Below the pieces are notes generated by a model that saw only the letters and a program-made list of their open reading frames with translations, ran no database searches and had not been told where the DNA came from. From positions 1,357,694-1,421,693 of the forward strand of contig PDUO01000001.1 of assembly GCA_003008705.1 (NCBI GenBank): a stretch of DNA of 64,000 nucleotides, in the 5' to 3' direction. Source of the stretch: Pezicula radicicola. Taxonomy: Eukaryota; Ascomycota; Leotiomycetes; Helotiales; Dermateaceae. The position numbers and the translations under genes were made by a program. Positions 12,206-23,653 of this stretch are shown piece after piece (the stretch's first letter is position 1; every line of letters begins with the position of its first letter).

Positions 12206-13912
12206 TCAGAAATTCTCTACACTCCATTCGTCTGCACTCCGACTTCCTGCCAAAGAGGATTTGTCCCGCTTCAAGAACTGGCCATAACCCTTCTTTCCAA
12301 CAAGTCCACCCTCGTCCTTCGCCCAAACCAGCTCGCCTCTCAAGATAGTATATCGAGGCCACTGCTTCATAGTTCTACCCTCGTATGGCGTGTAATCCAC
12401 ATTGTGGTGCAGCATGGAATTGGTAAGCTGGAACTCTTTCATCCCGTCAGGATACCAGATCGCCAGATCTGCGTCACTTTCTCCGGAGATAAGAGCGCCC
12501 TTTCGGGGGTATAATCCATAGAGCTTTGCAGCATTTGTGGACGTGACTTCTACGAATTTTTGTAGGGGAAGGCGGTTGGCGGATAAGACTAAGCTGAGTC
12601 TTGTCTCTACCCCGGGGCCTAGAGATCAAAGAGTCGGTGTAAGTCCAATGGTTTTAGAGAGAGTAGAGTGGCCTAAAACTTACATCCATTAGGAATATAC
12701 TTGAAATGTCCGACAGGATATTCCTCACTGATCACAGAGCTTTTACCGATCTCAGTGTTCTCATATAAGAAAGGACAATGGTCACTGCTTAGCACTTTGA
12801 ACGTGCCATCTTCTAGCCCTTTCCAGATTCCTTCGTGGTCTTGCTCTCCCTCTCGAGGCGGAGGACTGCACACACACTTGGCCCCTTCGAAGCCTGGCTT
12901 GTCAAGATCCTTACGAGTAAGAAAGAGGTACTGCGGACAAGTCTCTGCATACACAGGCAATCCCTTCTTCTGTGCTTCTGCGATATGCTGTGCTGCACTT
13001 GGCGAAGACACATGCACGATTAGAATCGGGACATCAATGAATCCACTAAGACTAATCGCCCTGTATGTTGCTTCGATCTCGGCTACAGGAGGATGACTGG
13101 TGACGTGATATTTCGGTGCAAAGAGCTTCTTCTCTTCCAGCTTCTTGATGGTCCAATCAATGATTGCTCCGTTCTCAGCATGGATCATCGTGACAATCTT
13201 TTGCTTGCGTGCTTCAAATAGGACGTCCAATATCTCCGAGTCTTTCAGCTGCAAAGCTTCATATGTCATGTAGATCTTGAGGGAGGAGATACCAGCTTCG
13301 CGGAGAGTAGCAAACTCGGAGATAGCTTGGGGGCCTGCATTGGAGCAGATTAAATGGAAAGAATAGTCAGAGTAACAATTATCCCGGGCGAGGGAATGGG
13401 TTGCCTCAAGAGCTGCTAACAATGAAGGCTCGCTCTTCCGCTGGGGAGCAAAAGTGATGAGCGTAGTCTACAGAGATGATTTAGTCACATGTACCATGAT
13501 TATCAGATGTTGTCCTTGACGTACTGTTCCTCCAGCGATCGCTGATCTACTGCCAGTCTCATAGTTGTCTGCACTCTCTCCTTTTCCGAACAAGGCAGGT
13601 TCGGCTATGCATTCACATCAGCAAGTGGTCAAGACCCAACTGGGTCGCTCTTACCTACCTAAATGTACATGAGCATCAACTCCTCCTGGCTATTTCTTCA
13701 TTAGCAAACAGTACATGCGAAAGGATTAATTCTTAGCTTACCATTACCATTCCACCTTGAGCATCGATTGTTTTCTTTGCTGTATCAGGCGAGAGACGCC
13801 CTCTGGGCACCAGCTTTGCAATCTTTCCATCTTTGATTGCAATATCACTTTCCTCTGTCTTGTCATGGTGAACAACCAATCCGTTGATCACTAGCAGGTC
13901 GAATTCAGCCAT
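12206..13912 (-). CDS. Dihydropyrimidinase / D-hydantoinase family amidohydrolase
   Basis: Zinc amidohydrolase that opens cyclic ureides (dihydropyrimidines or 5-substituted hydantoins) to N-carbamoyl amino acids. Five exons: 13742-13912, 13659-13689, 13525-13604, 12684-13467 and 12206-12618 (492 residues, phases closed). All metal ligands of the family are visible: HVH at residues 64-66, the Lys to be carboxylated at about 158 (SSLKIYMTY), His at about 190 (MIHAEN), His at about 246 (VHVSS) and Asp at about 323 (SSDHCPF). Length matches the family. No targeting signal is seen, so it is probably cytosolic. The next gene, divergent and 444 bases away, encodes the enzyme expected for the following step. 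Whether the natural ring is dihydrouracil, a hydantoin or another ureide cannot be read from the sequence. Confidence 0.92.
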
Positions 13913-14356
13913 AGCCAGATGTTATTGTCAAATTCCTTGAGATTCTTCTTCTTCAACCAACTCTCGCCGAGCCTCACAATACGGAAAGTAGTGAGTACAG
14001 CCATCGTGTCGGCCGAGGTGTTTTAGCCCACCTTTGGGGGAGATCGGTCTTCGAGAAGATAGATTACCGTACAGTAGGAGAATGAATCCTTATCGGGGGC
14101 GTGCATGGATCAATGTGGAGGCGGTAGTTCCGCGACAACACCATCGTGTCAAGCCGACGGCTTCCTAACCGGTATTCGCAGGACGGAGAAGATAATGATG
14201 GACCAGTGCAACAGCCTAGCTCTCAATTGCGATTCTGATTCTGCAGGTGAGTGCTACTCGGTACTCCCAGACTGAGTCTGCAGAACCATTCTGTCATCGA
14301 ACGACTCAAAACATCAGATCACTCCCCACCCAACATCTTCCAATCCTTGAGCAATC
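13913..14356. promoter_or_regulatory. Bidirectional promoter with three GATA (HGATAR) sites
   Basis: This spacer separates the two divergent ureide-hydrolysis genes. AGATAG at 14057-14062, TTATCG (reverse of CGATAA) at 14090-14095 and AGATAA at 14190-14195 fit the HGATAR core bound by AreA/NIT2 nitrogen regulators. Three sites within 140 bases suggest nitrogen catabolite control of both genes. The core is short and also occurs by chance. Confidence 0.45.
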
Positions 14357-15773
14357 ATGGCTCATAGTTCCGTGAAGATCAACGCCGACCGACTGAATAG
14401 CACATTGCAGACGACTTGTTCATCATGGGGTGCCATCACGAACTCGACCGGAATGCGGCGATTGACATTAAGCAAGGAAGACAAAGAGACCCGAGACTGG
14501 CTCGTGGACAGCTGCAAGGAATTGGGCTGCGAAATCAAGATTGACCAGATGGGGAACATCTTTGCGATACGGCCTGGTACTTTGAAGGACAAAAAGCCGA
14601 TAGCAATGGGTAGTCATATGGATACACAACCTGCTGGGGGCCGATATGATGGAATATTAGGTGTGCAGTCTGCATTGGAGGTCCTCAGGACACTTCATGA
14701 GAACAAGATTGAAACTCAGTGTCCGATTGCTCTTATAGACTGGACAAATGAAGAAGGTGCTCGTTTCCCAGGGGCTATGATGTGCTCGGGGGTTTGGTCT
14801 ACCAAATCCTCGACCGACCTCCAAGGATGCTATAATACAAAAGATACGGATGGAATTACCATGTATCAAGCCCTTGAGAATATCAAGTATCTAGGAGATA
14901 CACCTTGTGATTACAAACAGAATGGTCTTGAGAGGTTAGTATGCGAGACTTAAATTTCTACCGCCAAACGAGCAATCCAACTATTCATCAAACTGTATTA
15001 GATTGCTAACTGTGGGACTCGTGCAGCTACTTTGAGCTTCACATCGAGCAAGGCCCAAAACTCGAGGCGGCAGACAAGAAAATTGGTGTAGTGACAGCTG
15101 TCCAAGGGATGAAATGGTTTTCCGTTCGTGTCTCAGGCGTGGAGGGACATTCAGGGACCACTCCAATGGCAAATAGATCAGACGCACTAGTTACAGCCTC
15201 TAAAATGATAACTGCAGTGAGCGAGACGGCAAAATCAACAAAACTAGGCGTAGCGACAGTCGGTGTTATTTCTAATGATACACAGAGTCAAGCAACTATC
15301 CCCAGTGGAGTGGAGTTTATAATCGATGTACGATGTTCTACCGATGAGATGGTTTCCGATCTTTGCACGGCGATTTTCAAAAGATTTGATGGGATTGTAG
15401 ATGAGGAGAAGAATCTCACCAGTTATCATATTGTTCGAACATGGGGGCTTCCGGAGTCGAAGTTCCAGAGTCAAAACATCGATGCTGTACGAGCTGCAGC
15501 GATTGAAGCAGTTGGAGTTGACATGATAATGGACATGAAATCAGGGTAAGTTCCGAAGTAGTACTCAAGTTTCTATCTGCTAATTCCGACTAAAGGGCTG
15601 GACATGATGCGGCTTGGACAAGCAAAGTGGTTAATACCAGCATGATATTTGTTCCGTCCAAAGACGGAGTCTCACACAACCCAGCAGAGTATACCTCGCC
15701 AGAAGACTGTGCACTAGGCGCTCAGGTTCTGCTGCAAGCTGTACTAAGATATGATGCTAATGTTGACAAATAA
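14357..15773 (+). CDS. M20-family N-carbamoyl amino acid hydrolase (hydantoinase/carbamoylase, PYD3-like)
   Basis: Metal-dependent amidohydrolase that removes the carbamoyl group from N-carbamoyl amino acids (or beta-ureidopropionate), giving CO2, ammonia and the free amino acid. Three exons: 14357-14934, 15027-15545 and 15596-15773 (424 residues, phases closed). Metal and catalytic signatures are present: GSHMDTQPAGGRYDG (His87, Asp98), NEEGARF (Glu132/133), HIEQGP (His198), GHSGTTPM in the lid/dimer domain and GAGHDAAW near residue 369. Yeast beta-alanine synthase PYD3 belongs to this family, which fits the dihydropyrimidinase next door. The ATG at 14357 gives a family-sized N-terminus with no targeting signal. 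An allantoate or ureidoglycolate amidohydrolase role is an alternative, because the subfamilies share these motifs. Confidence 0.92.
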
Positions 15774-16734
15774 GCATTATTTTAAGCTTGAAAGCGGAGA
15801 ACTCGAACAGTACCAAGTGACACAAAGTTTGGATATCCTCGAGAAGAGTACATTCCACGAGTTCAGGTAGTCTTTAAGTTACTCGCTTATCCAAGCTAGT
15901 AGAGTTGATGAAGAGGTTCCCAATGCTTGACCCGCCTAGTCCTACGGACTGCTTTCCTTGCTCTCTTTTCTCCCAAGGAGGTTGGGCATCAAAGCTACTC
16001 CCAAGCCAGTAACACAAAGAGGAAATTTCCGTCGGATTGTCGAGTGATATCATATTTATACGTTCGGGACGGTACCTTAGAAGTGGTCGCACATGGAGAA
16101 AGAAAATCTCACCTCCAGAAGGCCATATTCTTACATCAAGCAACACCCAACAACTCATATCATATCTCCTGTACGCAAACGTTATACCAATAATTCTAAG
16201 ACTTTAGCCAATATCGGCTTGTGTCAACTGGGGCTAGTAAAAAGTCCGGTCCTTCGTTTCTGGGTAGTTGGAGCTAATCATCGGCTGTGTAAATCTGCTT
16301 GCGGACTTCAGACAGTCGGAACTGTTGTTGCGATAACTGCAAGCAGTATGAAGCTACGGACCAATTGCTACGGAAGATTTCCTGGAGAGCTCCACGTACT
16401 TAGTAAGGACTTTTATCAATGGTTTGTACATTATACACCCAAAGCAGGCCAAATTTCCGATCCCCCCCAGCCTGGGCCATGTAAGTTCCTACGCCTCGTG
16501 GGCTGGTACGCATAGTTCTCTTGTGTGTTTACAATACACAACACCACTAACATACTCTGTGATACAATGGCAGGATTTCAATTTTTGAAATTCTTATAGA
16601 CCAAGCGATGACCTCTTCTTCAGGGCTTCAGTTTCACTCCATCTTCTACATGCCTTACTCAAGAACAGTGGGCTACCTCCTCGACGTTGCAAAGTCCAGA
16701 ACATCTACAACAGCACAGCCATCGCAGTAGCGAC
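15774..16734. other. Intergenic stretch
   Basis: About 1 kb between two plus-strand genes. I see only short open frames (for example 16093-16515) with no recognisable domain or intron signals. It presumably contains the promoter of the spherulin-like gene. Confidence 0.45.
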
Positions 16735-17647
16735 ATGTCTGTCGGCCATGTCCTTCTCCCACTTTACATTTACCCATCGGAAATTGCTTGGAGAAGTGTA
16801 TATAACAGCATCGCCAGGAACCCGTAAGCTAGCATCCAGTCCACCGAAATAATTCTAGTTTTCTGTTCTAACAAATAGACAATGTAGTACACTCACTTTC
16901 TCGATCATTGTCAATCAAAACAGCGGACCAAACACATGTCCAGGACTAGCTCCAGGAAAGACATGCTATCCAGTATCCGACTACGTCACCGGAATCGATA
17001 CCCTGCACAGCTATCCAAACGTCCAAGTAATGGGCTATGTCGATACATCATATACAACAATACCACTCGCAACAGTCCAACACCAAATCGACACCTACAA
17101 AAACTACACCCATTATAACACTGACAACCCCGAATTACCAAAGAAAGATATCCATGTCGACGGCATCTTCTTCGATCAATGCGTCTCAGACGCTGTACCA
17201 GCTCATTACTCCTACATGCAATCAATCTCCGCATACGCCAAAAAGTCGCCAGGACCCGGATTCCAACATGTAATCTTCAATCCAGGCGCACCACCAGCAG
17301 TACAATACTTCAACTACGCAGATGAAATCGTTGTTTTTGAGAGCTACTATGATTATGGGCCATTTCCATATACCGATTCGACAATTCTACAGGTCCCACA
17401 GAAATATTGGCGTCAATCGACCCTTATTATTCATCACTTTAATGGGACACCGGCTCGTATGAATCAGATTGTGGAGAATCTGATTGGTAATGGTATTCAG
17501 GGGTTGTATATCTCAACTACTGGGAATAAGCCATATGGGTTGAGTGATCCTGGGTCGGGTATCTATGAATATATCTCGAATTATTGGGTTCAGTTTTGTG
17601 ATTATATGTGGTGTGTTATTATATGTGGTGAGCTAATGATGGCGTAG
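16735..17647 (+). CDS. Spherulation-specific family 4 (spherulin-4-like) protein
   Basis: Member of the spherulin-4 family, which has a TIM-barrel-like fold related to glycoside hydrolases and is often secreted by fungi. Two exons, 16735-16823 and 16879-17647 (285 residues), join to give PLYIYPS at the start, then FSIIVNQNSGPN, then VMGYVDTSY and VDGIFFDQ. The last is the usual acidic strand motif of the family. The ATG at 16735 lies only about 15 residues before the domain and shows no signal peptide, although most relatives have one. An upstream exon may be missing, or the protein may be intracellular. The C-terminal tail after YISNYW is rich in Cys and Met and looks unusual. Confidence 0.8.
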
Positions 17648-18781
17648 AGGCTCTGAGATGAGTTCTGGAGTTGGGGAGTTGGGGAGTTGGGGAATTAATG
17701 TCTACTTTATGATGATATGTGTGACAAGGATATGCTGGCTTGGGAGTTACGGAGTGGACGTTTGCTGGTGGATTGTTTAAAAGTAAATTTTAAATAATGA
17801 CTAAATATACGTAACTAGTGTACTATAAGCCCCAAGAGAAGGCTTATTAACTGGTTTGTGACTGATCGTGTCTAATCCAATGCTCAATACAAATTTAATC
17901 GCTTAGTTTTAACGACTCAACATATTGCGATACATACTTCTAGTGGTTGATACCCACTTACCTATCCTCCACAAAGCTAAATGAATTAATTAATTTTATC
18001 TAACACTTCTATTCTTCTGAAAATCCAAGATTGGGCAATTTACTAACGTCAACGGGAATAGCACTGCAGTACGGAAGGTACCTTTTCGTCTCTACGCAAA
18101 AGCCTTGAACTTATCTAAACCTAATCCAGGAACTCATAATGTAACGTTACCTAATCCTAAGAACATAACTCAGATATCGTCCAATTACAGGTGGTTTATA
18201 TAACTCGGTCTAGTAATTATATATTACTCTGTATTTCTTTAGTAAGCAAGCTCTCTATGTTGCTACCTCTACTAAATACTACTTATCTGCCCATTTGTGT
18301 CAGTCTGTAAAATCTATGGGCCTACCTTTTAGTGCTGTAACTATAATTAATTGCTTCTAGTATGAAAGACATCTCAGCTTCAGAAGAAAATTCAAACTAG
18401 AAACTGATTCATGACCTAAGCTATTGCCTCAAGTCTGCAACTAGCAGATGTGGTGACCCTATTGGTGAGAAACAAGACACCATTTAGACTCGCTCAAGCC
18501 CATCCAATAACTCGCAGATTAGGTTTTGCTCGAATAATAGCATGAATACTATAATTTATTTGATATCTTGTAAGGCTATATAGCAAATACGCAGATGAAC
18601 TTCTTCATCCGCACATGCAGACTGCTAGATTATTCGGTATCTTATGCAGGCTAAGTAAATACCCTCTCAAAACTCCTTGTTGTACATATAAATTTCCCAG
18701 ATTACACCTCAAACGCTAGCTGGCAATCTCAGATGCTTCAAGAGCAGACAAAGCGAGCCATGTCAACACCAAGGTTAAAAG
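17648..18781. other. AT-rich gene-poor spacer
   Basis: No coding frame is supported. A short G-rich repeat (GTTGGGGA units) lies at about 17672-17695. The rest is AT-rich with many TTA/TAA words. Confidence 0.5.
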
Positions 18782-19425
18782 TCATAAATCCAAACTCTCA
18801 AATTCAGGTATATCAAAGAACGAACCGTCTCCTGCTTTGATATCGGAATCCTTTACTATTTCGAAAGCTGCTCGCAGTACCATGTAAAAGTAATGTTTAC
18901 ACCGGCCCGCTACAAAAAAGTTTTTTCGTGACTGGAGGCCACTCGCTGCCGTTACGCTAGTGTTCAAGAATGTTTTCTTTACAAGACAATTAGCTATGGG
19001 GCACTGGGTGGAAAATCAGTGTGTTCTGTCTTGAAAATTGAGGGGGGTCATTAGACTTCTGCCCGGTATCTACGTGTGCCTCTGCATGCGGAATTGACAT
19101 TTCTTTTTCGCCAGCCTGGGACGATTCCCACACTAAGTTTTTGTGTATGGTCTGCACCCAGAGACCAGCCTTATAAGTATATCCCGTGAGACTCGCAAAT
19201 TCTTTCGCCACACTCGAAATGGCTACCAGTCGATCAGTGTCGTAACTGATAAGTCTGCTTGTGTAGTTCACTGTTGAAAAGGGAAGTCGCGAGGCCTCGC
19301 GAAAGCACGTGGGGGAACAGCTACCTGGGTAGATCGTTTCTGCTACTTTCTCTGTGGAAGCATATCGACGTGCTTCGTTGTGATATGAGCCTTCTTGATG
19401 ATCCCCCCCACCAAAAACATTGGTC
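18782..19425 (-). pseudogene. Relic of a HET-family (heterokaryon incompatibility) gene
   Basis: The frame 19425-18990 contains YTSRLISYDTDRL followed by VAISSVAKEF, then YKAGLW and LVW. This is the order found just after the HET domain in HET proteins (Y-x3-LTY-x-xDKL-x-AISG-x-A ... Y-x-AGLW ... LLW). A stop precedes the segment at about 19425. I find no frame on the same strand further right with the HET core, so the N-terminal domain is missing or decayed. The downstream frame 18967-18782 may be part of the same gene after an intron or break. A live gene with unseen exons is possible but less likely. Confidence 0.5.
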
Positions 19426-22400
19426 TATGTCTTCAAACCCAAGACATCTGCTTAGCTTACTGAAAATCTGATCACTGCGCCAGTAGACATCTATGAGTCC
19501 CTTGCCTCACTAGACGTCTAATACCGCTTCATTACATCTGCCATGAAAACAGAGGCCATTTCTCTCTGATTCTTCCTGAAAAACGTTGGAGGACGTGCGT
19601 GAATTGAGCTCCGCTTGACATTCTCATCATCATACGTCCAAAAGTTCAGTACTTGACATGTCTAAACTACGACATGCGAGATTGAGTAAGAGGTCCAGGC
19701 TGTGGTTTTATGACCAAGGCTTGAGAAGTCAAGAGCTGCCACTCGAGAACCCAAGACCTTCAGAATGAGTACTGTCTTCTCATTCTCTGTTCACATTTAA
19801 AATTCTACAACCCTCAGGCATGAACATAGTATTCTCTGCCCTCGTACTTCAGAGTTCACAATAGCAACTTTGTAATAGATAGTCTACTCTCTTCCCCAAA
19901 AGGTTTACTTGAAAGCATGGGCTGAATGCCTCTACTGCAGGCTAACAGTAATATCTGCCGCCCTAGGGGCTATTGAAAGCTAAGGACCATATTGCTATGC
20001 ATCTGCTATAGGTTGGCGGATTTACCAAACACACGTTGCAGATTTAACTTGCTTTACTTCGTACTTTGTGGTCGTGGAGAGAGGGGAAGGCTGTAGGTGG
20101 TTTTATGGCGATAGTACTGAGAGACTCGATAGTGATGACTTCAAGTCGGTATCTCGCAAACACCCGTGCAGAACATCTTAACAAAGCCATTGCGCTCAAC
20201 TTTGATGGTTTGTATTGTTAACTTGTGAGCTAGCTTTATCTCACTGATCCAAAGGCCTATCAAATCTTGCGTCGTCAGATCTTCGCTTTAAAGAGCCGGA
20301 CAAAAATCTTAAAAGGTCTCGTCGCAACTGGCGTAAGTGCCTCAAATTCAAGGCACAAACGCTAGTAAAATTTCTGCTTAAATATCACGATCGCACAACT
20401 CGGTTTGTTTTCCTTCTTCAACAAACCTTTCGAGGTTTCAACGCAAAAATTCAGATCTGCTCAAAAGCACATCCTGCGAGGAATCCGTTACCTCGGTGGC
20501 GTGAGATTTCCATGACCTTATGATGCCGTCTTGCAGAATCGAGACTGACTCTGCTGGCCCTGGGTGAAATCCTGTTCTTTTTGATGAAGAGGGTTTCAAA
20601 GGCTGGCTGTACATACCTACCTACTTTGCACCTCTATCTTGCGCATGCCACGTTCGAATGCGTGTACCACAACATCTGTTTGCTTTTGAAAATATCCATT
20701 GCACGACGTAGGTTGCTCGATGTTTGTCGGAGGGTTTCGATTGCCCATTCGTGCTTCCCATATTGTTTTAATTGTTATGAGGTACAACATGCGCAATCCA
20801 TGACTGGCAATGGGCCTTGCACTTCGAACGCCTCGAGAAATAAAAATTGCCTTGCTTCGATGGTGTGGACGTCTGCTTGCCCATGGTGATTATTTATTGG
20901 TTTGCCCAGCTCAACGAAGTATAGAAAACCTCCTAGTCCATATGCTTCTCCGTGCGAACATATAGGGTGGAAGGTAGGTAAGATAAAAGCTTAGTGTCGA
21001 ATGTGCCTGAGGAATGGCACTGCATCATTTAGTTGGGATCTTGAGAATACCTCGGAGAGTGGCAGGACTGCCAGCACGACAATATGTCCTCACTTTTCAG
21101 TCTTCAGCCTCATCCTGACGGTTCACTGGTTCCTGGCGTTTTGTGACATTAATATGCAGTCAGCCTGGTTCAAATTCGATTGGTGGGACGAAAATGGCGA
21201 AATAAACGGCATATCAATTTCCCTCTTGATCTAGTGGATCTACGAGGACCTTCCCCAAAGAACATTCGAATTTATGAAACATAACCAAACAAGAGGGATT
21301 GACCAGTGGACGGTAACATAGAGTATCGATTTACTGTGCGCATTCGCACAGAATACAAAGTGAGCGACATTGCAGGTGGAGCAACAAGATTGCTGTACTC
21401 ACACGGCATAAATATGGAAACCTGATGCCGAAGATACTAAGATAGCGGTACTCGAATCTCGCATTTCCCTTCCTCTGTCCGCGATCTTGGGCACTTTGGA
21501 ACTTTCTTTTGTGAGTCGAGTCTAAACGAAATCTAGCGACCGACACCAGGACCAGATATAACTTCGTTTCGCGCGGGAACCCCTCCTCATTTCCAACAAT
21601 AAACGCGACATATTGGGGCAATCTGGATAACAGCTCCTCAAGCTTTTGAAGCATGTTCGTCGTTTAGATGAAAGGTCCAATAAGACCACTTGCCTGGGAG
21701 ATGAGAGGGTCTGGAGGGTCTCTCGTAGCTCTCGCTTAACGGCCGACCTGAACATCACAGGGGCTATAGTGTGCGTGCAGGTCGGATAATAATCCTCAGG
21801 GGAGTAATAATAGCTCTTCAGTGTTCACCGATAAGACGGGATGTCCAACGGTGAACGCCGTGATGTTGAAGGTTTTTCTTGTTCTTTGATCGCTTTTACT
21901 TGACTCGAATCTCTTGGGGAAAACCTTGTGTATCGGCCAAAAATCAGTGCGCTGAACATCTTTGCGACTCTAGGAATGGCCCGTTGGACTTACCAGTGGG
22001 CTACAGCAATAGAGATAGTTCGACGCGCAAGCAGCTGAAAATGAGCACTCCGGGCCACTGTAGCCACCTCCTCCCGCGTAAGCTTTTGTAGCACTCAATA
22101 ATCGGATGGTGGAGTACCATTGGCCCCACGCCTGGGCACTTCCTGGCCTTGGGTTCAAGGTTGTCACGACCCTTCGTGCCCATCTTCGAGAGAGCCCTTG
22201 TCGTCACTCATTTCCGCCAGGTGGGTCATGGAGATTCGACGGCAGGAACTATAGTTTGGGTATAGCATAGGGGGCAGAACAGAGGCTCAGCGCAGTTGTT
22301 ATATATGGGAGGCCGCGTTGCTCATTCACTCCCCTTCCCTTTCCTCCCTATCCACGATCACCTTACACTCTTTTAACACTAAAGTAATTGCTTCTGCTCT

Positions 22401-22499
22401 CGCATTTCCAACTACCATACACTCTTTCACCACCTCTAAACGACTTCCATAAAAACTTTTTACATACCAATAACCCAATCCCAAAACCCAGCCGTCAAA
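19426..22499. other. Long gene-poor stretch (3 kb)
   Basis: Short frames occur on both strands (for example 20581-20889 plus; 21331-21758 minus), but none shows a family I recognise, codon bias or convincing introns. Just before 22500 there is a TATATA word (about 22299) and a pyrimidine-rich leader, which fit the promoter of the small wall-protein gene. Confidence 0.45.
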
Positions 22500-22895
22500 A
22501 TGCAGTTCAACTACCTCGCTATTGTCGCTGTCTTGGCCTCCGTTGCCGCCGCCACCGAGTAAGGCCTCCCTTCCTGGTCTTCCTCTTTAACTGTCGCCAT
22601 ATACTAATAGGCCAACAGGACTGTCACCGTCTACGCGTGCTCCCCAACCTCAACCGTTGCTACTAGCACTGCTGCCGCTGTCACCTCTGGTGTTGCCAAG
22701 TCGACTGTCGCCTCCACCGGTGTTGTTACTGCTACCACCGCAACTGGCTCCCCAATCGCCTACGCTACCGGTGCCGCCTCCATGAACGGTGTCTCCGCCT
22801 TCGGCATGATCGTCGCTGGTGGTGTTGCCCTCGTGAGTATTCTCTGATATCAAACCATCTTGATCTGAGTCTAACAACCTCCCTAGATGTTGTAA
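22500..22895 (+). CDS. Small secreted GPI-anchored Ala/Thr/Ser-rich wall protein
   Basis: Predicted 93-residue cell-surface protein. Exons 22500-22558, 22619-22832 and 22887-22895; the third exon encodes only Met-Leu-stop. Residues 1-18 are a signal peptide (MQFNYLAIVAVLASVAAA). The middle is Thr/Ser/Ala/Val rich (VTVYACSPTSTVATS) with almost no charged residues, suited to O-mannosylation. The C-terminus has a small-residue region (GAASMNG) followed by a hydrophobic tail ending VAGGVALML, the layout of a GPI signal. Codon use is strongly biased to C-ending codons, which suggests high expression. A C/A-rich leader precedes the ATG. The molecular role is unknown; many filamentous fungi have similar small wall proteins. 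Confidence 0.82.
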
Positions 22896-23653
22896 ACACC
22901 TCACCTACTTTCGAGCTTCGGCGGCGTCTTACATCAGCGATGGCGTTAATACCCTTTAATTCGGCATTCTGATGACCCCTTCGATTCTTGGCCAGAGATA
23001 CCCGGCGGTCTGCATTACGGTGTACGGTTGTTGGATGTATGAAATGGTCCTACGCTAGAGAGTGTGTGATTTGAAATCCTCATGTGCTCTGTGTACATAG
23101 ATGAACAATGCAAGCAATTACATATGAAAGAAATTATTCCCAGAGCTTGGAGTGACATGAAGTTGAATGTGATCTTGACATGAGTATTTTGGAAATAAGG
23201 CACAACAACAAAGCAGGGAAACAGATAATGGCGGGCATGCGTGAGTTGCGTAGGTACTGTGAACTATGAACATACAGAACCAAGTAATCATGAACTACAA
23301 CAGTGACGCAACTGGGGAAATATCATGCTGACTCCAAGCATGATCCTGAATCCTTGGCTAAATTCACAACCAAAGTTCTTCTAAAGAACAAAGGAAGATT
23401 CCAAAGGTGCTTCCTTCATGGTGACGAGTGACGAGTGACGATGAAACCAGACTTATGAGGCGCATGACGGAGTATTATTATCACGGGCAAACTTATTTTA
23501 GATGCCGCTTCAAGGGTTCTGGGGGTATGCCAAGGCTTTCTTTCGCGGGAGCAAAGTACCAACACTAAAGAACCTATTCTATTCAATCAACCACAAGAAT
23601 CAAATCAACACACGAGACTGCACCTCCCCAGTCACCGTTCTCCTTACTACACA
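22896..23653. other. Intergenic stretch
   Basis: It holds the 3' end of the small wall-protein gene and the promoter of the UMP kinase gene. No further gene seen. Confidence 0.5.

Noticed and set aside
16093..16515. 140-residue plus-strand frame
   Set aside because: Composition looks random and no family is seen; probably chance.
20581..20889. 102-residue plus-strand frame rich in Cys
   Set aside because: No signal peptide, introns or family; not enough to call a gene.
21331..21758. Two overlapping minus-strand frames that can be joined by splicing
   Set aside because: The joined product (KLEELLSRLPQYVAFIVGN) looks protein-like, but I recognise no family and the splice sites are weak.
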